DNA of 64,000 nt. Source: Cyanoderma ruficeps (lineage: Eukaryota; Chordata; Aves; Passeriformes; Timaliidae). A model generated the notes under the pieces. That model had not been told where the DNA came from, did no database searches, and worked only from the letters and a program-made list of their open reading frames with translations. Within the stretch, counting starts at the first letter, position 1. Every line of letters begins with the position of its first letter. Where the stretch lies: assembly GCA_008694505.1 (NCBI GenBank), contig VZDJ01000223.1, positions 5,528,794 through 5,592,793 of the forward strand. Reading direction: 5' to 3'. This document shows positions 9,901 to 20,141 of this stretch, piece after piece. The translations under genes were made by a program, and so were the position numbers.

Positions 9901-12900
9901 AGCTCTGGAGCAGGGCCCAGCAGGGTCACCCAGCACTGCCCGGGGGCTGCTCGGGTGGGCACAGCCCTGCCCCACCAGCCTGGCACAGCAGCAATGCCAA
10001 GGGGCTGTCCCAGGGCAGTGTCAGGGACACCCGGGCAGCCCCCGGGGTCACTCCTGCCTCTGGGCTGTGGAGCCACCAGCAGCAGAGCGACCCCGGGGAG
10101 AAGGGAAACATTTGCCAGGCCAGAAGTCCCAGAGGCTTTGAGCTTCTCCAGAGCCTTTCCCCGAGTTCTGCTGCGATTTAACACCAGCCAAGGCCGAGGC
10201 TCGGCGGCAGCGGCAGCTCGGTGACAGTGATGCAGTGCTGTCACCTGCTGGCTCCGTGCGGCAGCGGGGAAAGGCCCAGAGCAGCAGCACTGCGGGCTGT
10301 GCCGGGCTCCCAGCGCCCGGGAAAACCGCATTCCCAGCTCCCGGGGACTGACAGCAGCAGCGCAGGAGCTGCCCGCAGAGAGGAAGCGGGGAATCAGTCA
10401 GGCCGGGGCTGCAGGCAGGGCTGGGAATGCTGCCGGGCACTGCGACAGGAGAACGGGCCTGGAAGGATCAGTGAGCTGGGGGAACAGCCCAGCAGGAGGG
10501 TGGGCACAGCCCAGGAGGGGCACACCGAGCCCCGGGAACAGCCCGGGCCCGGCAGCCGCCGCTGCCCCGCCCAGGGGCCGTACCTGCCGGATGGGCTCCG
10601 GGATGCGGAAGCGGCAGCAGCCCCTGACCAGGCGCACGGCCGTGTCCAGGCTCACCCGGTGGCCCACGGAGACGTACAGGGGCCTGGAGCTGTTGTTGTA
10701 GCTCCGCAGCGCCTGGGCAGACAGAAAGGAGAGATCAGGCACTGGAGAGGTTCATTGGAACACACCCGGAGGGGCGGGGGAGTCAGGAGCCAGGCAGACC
10801 CCTCGGGTGGGGTGGTGGCTCTGTGTTTGCAGCTCCCAGCCCTCCCGAACGCCTTCTCCATCCCAGAGTCTCCTCCGGGGACTGTCTGTCGCCCGTGGCC
10901 CTTCCCCAGCCGCCCGAGGCTGCTCCGGGCTGCAGGGAGCGGAGCCAGCAGGGGCTGACAGCACACACAGACACAGGAAGTGTCTCCCGGCTGCCTGTTC
11001 CCGCTCGGCTCTGAAGCAGACGCTCCCGGCCCGATCCCGGGAAGCTGCCAAGGAACTGGCGCCTCTCCCAGACTGCAGCTCACACTCCCGGGTGCTGGAG
11101 CGCCCCAGGTGCCACAGCCACGGACCCGAACGTTCCCGGCACTGCCAACCCCCCACAACCACCTGAGCTGTCAGGAACTGGTCACCTGCTCACACCTGCC
11201 CTCCTGCACGGGGTCACTGCGACAGCCCCAAGAGAGGGACAAGTGGCCAAGTGACACTTACCATGCCCAGGACCTTCCCCGAGGTGCCTGTCAGTGGGAA
11301 TGCCTCTCCTGACCTCTGCAGGGAGCGAACCTAGGGACAAACACACACACACACACACACACCAGGTCAGGTCATCAGCACATAACTGCACGTGGCTGTC
11401 CAAATTCCCTGGGGATGTTAAAAAGCAGAAACAAATTCCAGCCCGGCCTCACCTGCTCCCTGTGCAGCTCATCCCTGACCAAGCCATCCACCTGCAGGAG
11501 GTTCTTGGCCACGCCAATGCACGGCAGGTCCGTCAGCACCCCGAGGTGACAGGCTGTGCCAAACCCTGCCAACAAGGAGCCGCTGTAGCTGCAGGACATC
11601 AGGGAACAGGAATGCCAAGGAGCAGCACAGGGAGCAGGAGAGCAGGGCTCTCCAGGAACAGCCTACCTCTGGGATGGAGCAGGCCATTCCCATCTACCAG
11701 GAGCACCTGAAAAAGCCAAAGCAGCAATGTTATTTCCCAGGCACTGACAGCACCCCAAGGAACAACCAAGGATGCTTTGGAGGAAGGAGAAATCTCTCTT
11801 TGTCCCTCAATTCTCCCTGTAAGGCTCTTCCTGCCTGTGCCTTACCCTAAAGCAGCAGCGCTGTGGGACTGGCAGTGCCCTGCACACACCACAGGGCTCC
11901 CACAGCCACGGGAGGCCTGGCAGCTCCCAGCTCCACATCCCTGCTCCCCCAGGAAAGGGAATGGAGGCTCCACCACAGCGCTGACCGTGCCCCTCCCGCC
12001 CCACCAGCTCGGGCTCCAGAGGGAGAACACCTTTCCCTGGATCCTGCAGCCAGGACAGCCCAACTCGGGGCAAGGAGAACACAGCACACCTGAGGCTGGA
12101 GCTGCGGCTCCTCCTGCTGAAGTCTCTGCACAGCTTCCACCAGGACGGGGACCTCTCGGAAGGCCAAGAATCCGGCCACGTAGGGGGCACTGACGGCCAC
12201 CATGCGGCAATCCTGGTACAGCACCTGCGGCGGGCACACAACACCCCGGGATGCTCCGCAGGCTCCTCCTCTGGTTCGTGCCCCCTGCCCAACCCTTTTA
12301 AACCCGGGGACAGGCCGAAGGAAACGGCAATGATTCCTGCCTTGCCCTGCAGATCGCAGCGGGACTTGAGATTCAGTTCATTAAAATCCCAGCAGACAGC
12401 ATCAAACTTTATTTCTCTGCTTGTTAGACCTTTTACAGCTAAAGATAATTTTTTTTAGCATTTTGAAAGCTGGGAAAGAGACCAAACATCTTCATTAGTT
12501 CAAGTAAAACGACTGTGAGATGTGAGAGCCACGGCAGTTTTGGAAAAGCTTTCCTGTGTCACAGCCCATATTATCAGCTGATTCCCAGCACGAGCTCCCA
12601 CACAGGACTCTGCACTGGAGCACTGCCACCACCTCCCTCTGCCCACGGGCACCAGCTCCCCAAACAGGCACTGCAGCTCCTCTGGACCCTGGCTGACTTC
12701 CCGGCCATCCCACAAAACTGCAGTTGGGAGCTGTTTGCATCACACCTTCCTGAACTTCCATCTAAATCCTTACACGTATGTTTTCCTCTTTGTCTTTCTT
12801 AGGAACACACAATTGCAAGGTTTGCTGAACCCACACAATCATGGGATGGTTTGATCGGGAGTGATCTTAAATCCCATCCAGTGCCACCCCTGCCATGGCA

Positions 12901-13694
12901 GGGACACCTCCCACTGTCCCAGGCTGCTCCAAGCCCAAAGTCCAACCTGGCCTTGGGCATTGCCAGGGATCCAGGGGCAGCCACAGCTTCTTTGGGCAAT
13001 CTTGCCAGGGCTTCCCCACCTCACAGGGAAGAATTCCATCCCAAAATCCCACCTAACGCTGCCTCCCAGCCCCGCGGTGGCGGCACAGCCCGGGACGGGC
13101 GCTCCCCGCGGTACCTCCAGAGCCGGGTAGCTGAGCACGACCAGGGAGGCGCAGGCACGGCTCTCGTCCCCCTTGATGTAGGATAAATCCACACCTCCCA
13201 CTCTCTGCAGCCCGGTGAAATGGGGATCCTTCTGCCACTCCTCGGTGTCCTCCTCCAGCACGCTGGCCTTCAGCCGGGCCTGCTCCCTGCGAGGCCGCCG
13301 CGCTGAGAGCGGGACCTGCCCCGGGAGCCGCTTCCTTCCCCGAGCCCCCGGCCCGCCCGGCACCAACCGCGCCCCGTTCGCTGCCCGGGGAGCTCCCAGA
13401 CCCAACCGGGAGCGGAGCACCGGGGACTCATCCCGAGGGTTCCCGTGGCTTGTGGGGACGCGGTGCCGGGGAGCCCCGAGCGCGGCTGGTCCCAGCCCGA
13501 GTCCCCGGTACCGCTCCCAGCGGCGCCGCCGCGCGGTCCCCAGAGCCTGTCCCAACCCGAGCCCCTACACGGTCCCCACAGCCTGTCCCAACCCGAGCCT
13601 CCATAGCCTGTCCCCGCCCGAGCCCCCACGGCCTGTCCCCGCCCGATCCCCGGTACCGTTCCCAGCGGCGGCGCTGGGCCGGGGACGCGGCCAT
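6961..13694 (-). CDS. ENDOV: Endonuclease V (8 exons)
   Basis: ENDOV cleaves one phosphodiester bond 3' of inosine; the vertebrate enzyme prefers RNA. Coding exons in order are 13694-13657, 13286-13115, 12224-12090, 11706-11667, 11565-11453, 11330-11262, 10712-10584 and 7128-6961. All junctions are GT-AG and the frame is continuous, giving about 287 residues against 282 in human. The start is an ATG in the CpG-rich 5' region, reading MAASPAQRRRWER. Family landmarks are visible: the VGGVD metal-site aspartate in exon 2, APYVAGFLAFRE with the wedge tyrosine and catalytic glutamate in exon 3, LLVDGNG with the second aspartate in exon 4, GVLTDLPCIGVAK in exon 5 and SVGHRVSL in exon 7. The last exon begins ADIRSREYLRK as in mammals. 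Its end is uncertain: reading through gives a TGA at 6961-6963, but a good donor lies after 7043. Identity is secure; the tail is not. Confidence 0.9.
7835..8220. promoter_or_regulatory. Candidate regulatory block in ENDOV intron 7
   Basis: A 380-base AT-richer block inside the 3.4-kb last ENDOV intron. It has motif-dense sequence such as ATAATTGGAC, AACTTTGATCA, GATTACGTGACGG (bZIP-type) and GTGATTAACCACAGACTAATCAATAA. It has no tandem repeats or transposon ends. Enhancer function is inference from composition and motif clustering. Confidence 0.3.
8221..10583 (-). other. Remainder of ENDOV intron 7
   Basis: No exon with splice sites, RNA gene or transposon end was recognised on either strand. 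The open frames here are short and compositional. Confidence 0.4.
11341..11362. repeat. (AC)n microsatellite beside the ENDOV exon 6 acceptor
   Basis: Eleven AC units. On the minus strand this is a (GT)n run ending about 10 bases before the TAG acceptor of ENDOV exon 6 (11330), so it occupies the region where a pyrimidine tract is expected. Confidence 0.9.
12838..13070 (-). mobile_element. CR1 LINE 3' fragment
   Basis: The plus strand carries the reverse complement of a CR1 tail: a hallmark near ATCATGGGATGGTTTG, then CCATCCAGTGCCACCCCTG, CCATGGCAGGGACACC, and the frame-broken pol end region with CACAGCTTCTTTGGGCAA and TCACAGGGAAGAATTCC. It lies in ENDOV intron 2. It is 5' truncated and inactive. 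Confidence 0.8.
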
Positions 13695-13860
13695 GGCGGC
13701 GCCGGGCCCGCCCGTCCCGCAGCGCCGCCGTCCCCCGGAACGCGCGGCCGGGAGCGGCCGTTCCGAGCCGGCGATCCCGACACGAATCCCGACACCGATC
13801 CCGGTGCCGATCCAGACACCGGACGCGGAAGGAGCTGAGAGCGGCCGCGGAAGCTGAACG
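13300..13860 (-). promoter_or_regulatory. ENDOV: CpG-rich ENDOV promoter region
   Basis: The block spans ENDOV exon 1 and the short gap to the RNF213 poly(A) signal, and is very rich in G+C and CpG. No TATA box is seen upstream of the ATG at 13694. A CpG-island promoter is the expected type for this housekeeping gene; the start site itself cannot be placed. Confidence 0.55.
13505..13660 (-). repeat. Minisatellite and duplicated exon 1 edge in ENDOV intron 1
   Basis: Directly after the ENDOV exon 1 donor, the minus strand has about five 25-30 base units built on GGCTCGGG(C/T)(G/T)GGGACAGGC. It then has a second copy of the exon 1 end plus donor: CGCCGCTGGGAGCGGTACCGG at about 13505-13530, compared with 13651-13677. 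The copy lacks the ATG. It looks like a local tandem duplication that carried the splice donor along. Confidence 0.7.
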
Positions 13861-13862
13861 AG

Positions 13863-13868
13863 TTTATT
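13863..13868 (-). terminator. RNF213: RNF213 poly(A) signal (AATAAA)
   Basis: AATAAA on the minus strand, 435 bases after the RNF213 stop codon, giving a 3' untranslated region of roughly 450 bases. That region includes an A-rich plus-strand tract at 14077-14100. The ENDOV start codon follows only about 170 bases downstream. Confidence 0.75.
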
Positions 13869-14302
13869 GGGAAGGAGCGGGGGGGAACCGGCCCGGGACA
13901 AGACGCGGGGGAGCGGGCTCAAGGCAGGGAAGGAGGCCCGTCCCTCAGGGCTGCCTTCTCCCGTCCCGGTGCTGGGCAGGAGCCAGGGCTGCAGCCCGCT
14001 GCTGACAATCCCGTGCCAGCAGAAAGGCAGACTGAAAAATATAAACGCTGCCCCAGCACCAGGGCACCATGGTTTGTAAAAAAAGAAAAAAAAAAAAAAG
14101 TCCTTCATGTTCCTCCAGTGGTTCTGGGGCTGTGACGATCGGAGTTGCTGGGTCTATGTCACCCTGCTCCTCCACGGCCACCTCTCCTCTTCACGTCAGG
14201 TATAAAAACAACAACCCCAAACCCAAAAAACAACCAACAAAGCCCAAAGAAATGCCCTAAGTTCAGGAAGCCCCGACACGGGTGTTGTGGCAGGGTCCTG
14301 TC

Positions 14303-17300
14303 CTAACTGTCCCTGTGCTCCCGTTTGAAGACAGCGGCCGCTTTCCAGGTACCAGCGGCATGGGACAGAAGAATGTCATCTGGGAATGAATCTTCCAGCT
14401 CCAGAGCTAATTCAGAGTCTTTGGCATAAAGGTCAGGCAACAGTGATTCCTTCAGGCTGGAAGGCAGAGCAGAATAGCATTAACAGCTGGGGTACAGCAA
14501 ACCATGAGTGTGCACTGCACCACCCAAAATACTCAATATCCACAATTTAACAGGTGTAGGTGTAGTGAGAAGGGTTAAACAGCCAGCTGGAGGCACAGAG
14601 CCCAGCAAGGGGAGGCTGCAGGGCAGAGCTGAGCTCTGGGCACGAGCTGTGCCTGTGCAGAGCTGTGTGTGCCTAGCCCTCAAGGCTGGGCTTGATGATC
14701 ATGGAGGTTTGTTCCAGCCTTTATGAGTTTGTGATTCTGTTATTAATTTTATCCAAGTGCCCGCAGAAGTGCTTGTGTTTATGCCCTGGACAGCAGCTCC
14801 CGGAGTGTCCAGCAGTGTCCCCAAGAACCTGTGTGAGAGGGGAGTGACACCTGCCAGAAATGAGCGTGGACATTCCAACTAGTGCTGGCTGGGCTGTGTC
14901 CCCCAGGACATGCATGAGCCAAGGGAACTGCTCCCATTGTGTGCATGCTCAGAGGCAGAGAAGCTTCAGTTAACAACAACTGCGGTGGGTTTGGGTGTGT
15001 AACTCCTACCTCCAGTCGGGTCTGAATTCCTCCACAGCTTGGACACGTCTCAGCTTCAGGATGATCATTTCATGGAGCTCCTGCAGGAAGGTTTCCAGCC
15101 TGGAGTGCACCAGGAAGGTGTGCAGGAGCTTGGCAAGCTCTGGGGTGAGCTCTTCTTTGTAGTCCGAACTGACATTTGCAAAAGGATCCTAAAAATGCAG
15201 CGAGGGGAGAAAGAAGCCAAACACACGTTTGAGCAGCTGCAGGCAGAGCAGGGCAGAGCAGAGGAGGTCGGGCAGAGGTGCTGGGGGCTCCATACCCTGC
15301 CCAGGCGCAGCAGCTGCTCGGATTTGTGGGCACACAGGAACTGCCACAGGGCTATGGTGTGTCTGAGCTGGCACCGTCTGAGGGCCTGCAAGAGAAGGAC
15401 ATCTGTGGATGTGAGGGATGTCCTTGGAGCCTGTCCCCAGCCTGCCCTGCCCAGAGAGAGCTCAGCACGGAGCTCATCCAGCCCCTCAGCCTGGGCAGAG
15501 CCCATCTGCCTTCAACAATCCAGTTTCTGATATCACAACAGGCAGTGGGAAAGTGAGAGGGCTCTGTCACACAGGCTGGATTTAGCATGAACCTGGGCAG
15601 ATTTTATCCTGTGAGGATCTGAGCTTTGCCCTCGGGACTCACCTGCAGCACGTGGGGGTTTGTCTGATCCCCCATCTGCAGAACTTGCTCAATGTATTCA
15701 GTCAGCAGCATGTCAGCATTCTCACCAGCCATGGCCAGGAAGCCCAGGGTGATGTCAGTGAGGGACAGAGCATCACACACGTCACTGTAGGACTGCAGCT
15801 CCCCACTGATGATGTTCATCACAGAACTGGGCAGAGCACTCTGAAAAACATGAAGTTACAGTTAGTATTATTTTAGAGCCATTTCTTTTTCTGTTCGAAT
15901 TGCTCAAGTCATGGAAGACAACAGAGCCCCAGATTTAGGAAACTGAAATGCTGAACCTTCTCCCTTTTCTTTGGAAATCCTGATTGACAGCACAGATTGC
16001 AGGTAGCCAAGGCACGCTGAGGAATCGGCAGGCAAGCCTTTGGATGGGCAAGGCAAGGGACAGAAAACCCTTGGAAATGCAGGGATTTCATGCTTGCCCT
16101 GCTTCCTGCAGTGCAGAAACCCACCTGCTCCACCTTATTCCTGACATCACTGAACAGCTGCTCGTAGTTGCGGTCATGTCTGTACACCAGGGTGGGAATT
16201 CCCTGTCAGGACAGAAAGCCAGGGATGGGAAAAGCTCTGGAGTGCTGCTCCCAGTGCCCTCCTGGGACAGCCCCTGCCCCGTCCTACCGTCAGCGTGATG
16301 AGTGGCTTCCCCTGCAGGAACTTGCTGATCACTTGCTGCTGGATCCTCTCCAGATCGAAGTCCTGCAAGGTCTCCCCTCCCTTCTCCATGCTGTACTGGC
16401 AGTTGGACAGGAGCAGAGGGATCAGGTCCTTCTCCACCTCGTAACTGATCACGTGCAGGTCAGCCACTTCCGAGGGGCTGATCAGGTACCTGCGGGGAGC
16501 AAAGGGCCTCTGTGGAGCAGGGAAAGCTGATGGGGAGGGAGCAGCAGAGCCCCAGGAGTGGAAGGGCAGCACACCTGTCATCCTCCTTGATGTGCCTGTG
16601 GACCGAGTGCACGAAGTCGTTGTGCAGCCCGATGAGGTAACTGGCCAGGGCTGTGGAGCACAGCCCCAGCCCCTGCCTCCGTGGCAGCAGCACCTCCAGC
16701 CTGCTGTCCAGGCTCAGCTCGGCATCACAGTAGCCTTTAGGCAGCTTGATTTCCCCTGAAATACAGACAGGAGTGTGACTGAGGAGGCCCAGAGCCAGCC
16801 CAGGCTGAGCCAGGGCAGGAGGAGGCACCAAGCCTGGGGCTCTCAGCATTAGGGACAAGCACGAAAGGGAACAAGTTCAGGTCAGAAAGGGAACAAGTTC
16901 AGGTGGGAATACTACAACAGGGAAACAAATTCTTCCCCCTGTAACTACATTCTTAAAATTCAATGGCCAAGCTCATTTTTGAGGATATGCCTCAGCATCA
17001 GTGATGGGAGGGACCTGAACTCAGAACAAGGAGCAGTGGAGGAGCACGGCTGGGAAAGAGGCTGCTCACCGTTGGTGTCCAGGGAGCTTCTCAGCTTGTT
17101 CCACACAGACAGAAACACATTCACTCTCCTCTCTAACAGGTTCCTCATCACATCTGAAAAACAACAGAAAGATAAATCCACGAAACACCATTTCCTGGTG
17201 AAACTCTCCAATACAGGGATCTTCAGAGCACACCACCCAACTCCAGGCAACTGCTCAAGAGACTAAGCAGACACCAAACACCTTTCCAAAGGTATCAAAA

Positions 17301-20141
17301 GGAGTTATTTGCTTGGTTTGTTATTTTTCCATTATTGTCTGCTCCTGGCCCAGGCCACGAGGATGGACTGGTCCTTGGTCTGATTCTGCATGACCTTTAT
17401 GTACTTTTCCATAGGTACTTACAAACATCAGTAATTGTACTTAAATACAGTTGAAGGAGTTGCCACAAACTTCACGAAAGGAAGGGAAGCACGTTTATTC
17501 CACTCTTTAGGCAAGCCCTGCTCTAGGGCTGAGCTTAAAATGCCACGAGCACCACTGCTGCACTGCACAGAGCTCCCACCCTTCACAAAAAATCTCCTGT
17601 ACTTCATTCCCTTTAAAGCCACCTGGTAACTTTTCCAACCCTATTCAGGTCTCCAGTTCATTCGGGTGAGACTTAAAAGGAAAAGGTGAGTTTTCCCCTT
17701 CGCTTTCAACTGGACAATCCAGCACTTTGTTTCATTAATTACAATTTGGGCAGAGTCTCCTCACCTGAGTGGGGTTCCCTGAGGAATTCCCTGATGGAGC
17801 AGTGTTTGACCTCTGCTGTGTTCTGGAATTGCCTCACCAAGTCTCTCTGCAGAGCCAGAATCTCCGGTAGGAATTTCACCAGCCTCAGCTCAGTTTCCTG
17901 GAAGAGCAAAGGGAACCTGTGGGTAAGGCTGGACAAACCAGTTGGGAATACCTTTATGGAGTTACTTCTTAAAAGTTTAAAAGACAACAATATCTCCTAT
18001 GTTCATTCTCAAGATCATAGCAAGTACTGAGACTAAAGAAACTGGATAATCCCGTTGTGCTTTATCCTGGGCAATCCCAGGCTCTCATCCCTGTGCCACC
18101 CCCACCTTTTGCAGGAACTTCCAGAGGAGAGGGACAGTGTCCTTGGCATTCTTCTGCTGCACAACGTGGCCCAGGTTCTCCACTGAAACCCTCTTGCGGC
18201 AGCTCCACATCTTGGAGTGGTGGATGTGGCTGTCCCCCGGCAGCTGGGACAGGAATGCAGCTGGGTCCCCATACACTATTTTCAGTATGGGGTTGGAAGA
18301 GATTCTCTCATCCTCTTGTATCTGTCTGTTTAACTGCAGAAGCTTTTTATCCAAATCCTGCATTAAAATAAAATAAAATAAAATAAATTGGATATTGTGA
18401 AATACCTTGCACTGAGCTAAGCCATTTCTGCCTTTCCAGCCATACAAATTCATCCCAAAACAACTCCAGCCTCAGACTCCCATTTCCCCAGGTAGAATAA
18501 AGGTGACTAATCCTTAACCTGCAGCTGTGCCATGGATGGATTTGCTTTAGGAACAGCCAGGTGTAAAGTGCAGCACAGATATTACAGCACATCAGATTTC
18601 CTGTGGATTTTGAACTGCTCAGCTACTGACACTGTACATCAGATTTCTCACCCTCAGTTCAGGAACAATAATTGTGTTTGCAACCATATCTTCCCATTTG
18701 TTTCTCTTCTCCTTGGTGGAGAGAACAGCATCAAAGTACACCAGCCCTGCAACAGGAATATTTCACCTCTTACATCTGCAATATTTCAGTGAAAAGAAAG
18801 CACAGATTCACAGGTCCTAGAAGTCAACTGAGTATCTTGGTCCAGCTGGAGAGGGACACCCAAAGATCACACAGTGATCCAGGTTCCCAGGAGCTTCAGC
18901 CAGTCATTCATGTGAATGATGGGGACATTTATACAACCCCTTCATAACCCCAGGAACGTTGAACAGCTTGGTCAAGGTCAGACCATGACCAATGACAGAC
19001 TGAGGCTTGGAATACTCACTGGTGCTGTCCCACACTCCAAATTTGGGTATTTACACATACATGCCTCTGTGACTCCAGATCCCACTGTGAACCCCACTGT
19101 GCCAACCCTCTTCTCCCAGAGAACTTCTGGGAGTCACTGAGAGGCAGCACAGAACTGGGACAGCACCCAGCACGAGCTGCTGTGCTGGGAGAGCAGCCCT
19201 GCTGGGAGAGCAGCCCTGCTGGGGAGCTGCAAGCTCTGCCCATCTGTCACCACGTTATTTTGTCAATAACTCATTTTCAGAGCTATTGACTGCACCAAAC
19301 CTTGCAAACCCCATGTACTCGCTGCAAGAAGCAAACAGCCAAAAATTCTTCCCTCCCAAGCTTCAAACCCTCTATTTTCCTCTCAGCTCAGCTGCTGTTG
19401 GAGGGGGTTTATCAGCAAAGGGGCTGCATGGCCCCAGCCCTTCAAACACAGCCCCAGGTGTGATAGGGCAGCTGGCTTTTCTTACACTGGCCTGGCTGCT
19501 GCTGGGGCGCCTGCAGGAGGCTGCTGAGCACGAGGTGAACGATGTTCATAGTGTCATCCACGCTCTTTCCCAAAATCCTGGTCAGCTCTGCCAAGTCCTC
19601 CTGAATGTGCTGCTGCAGGAATCTCACCACGTCATGCACTGCTGGCTTGATCATCCCTCCCAAGGACTAAAGAAAACAAAGGCAAGAGTTGAGCACAGCC
19701 AAAAACATCCAGGGAGGCACAAGGCACACAGAGCTCAGTCCTGCCACCCCCACCTGTGGGATTCCTGCCCCCTGGGCCCACCAAGGCAGGGCTGGGTGGA
19801 TGTGCCTGCACGGAAGCGCAGGAATTAACCAAAATCCCCCCTGGGCAAGGAGGGAGGGAATTTGGGTCTTGCATCCTGACAGACTGCCCTGGTCACTTGG
19901 CAATACGATGAAAAGGACCAGCAGCATACAAAGGTTTACCTACATTTTGTGTGACCACTCGGAAGCATTTTTGGAAGGTACCTGAGGGTTTGTGGAGGCT
20001 CCCAGCAGCATTGACAGGTGAGTGAGCAAACGGAGCAGCACGAAGGCCACGGCGGGCACGCCACGGTCAGACAGTCCCAGTGTTCTCCTGAGCTGAAGGC
20101 TTCCAAGGATGTGGCCAGTTTGAGTTCTGTCTTCACGATTC
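14303..20141 (-). CDS. RNF213: RNF213 C-terminal exons 54-66
   Basis: Exons are 20141-19982, 19666-19486, 18746-18652, 18357-18106, 17897-17765, 17153-17070, 16755-16575, 16489-16288, 16202-16125, 15840-15643, 15385-15296, 15188-15010 and 14456-14303, encoding about residues 4465-5126. Recognisable family segments are RTQTGHILG at the start, RISSNPILKIVYGDP, ETELRLVKFLPEILALQRDL, RRQGLGLCSTALASYLIGLH, ISYEVEKDLIPLLLSNCQY, GIPTLVYRHDRNYE and HTIALWQFLCAHKSEQLLR. This is the C-terminal part of the E3 shell and the C-terminal domain. The protein ends AAAVFKREHRDS, close to the mammalian end. The acceptor tract of the 18357 exon is a pentanucleotide microsatellite. Confidence 0.93.

Noticed and set aside
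18800..18980. MIR- or SINE-like stretch in an RNF213 intron
   Set aside because: Only a vague resemblance (AAAGATCACACAG); no defined ends, so not called.
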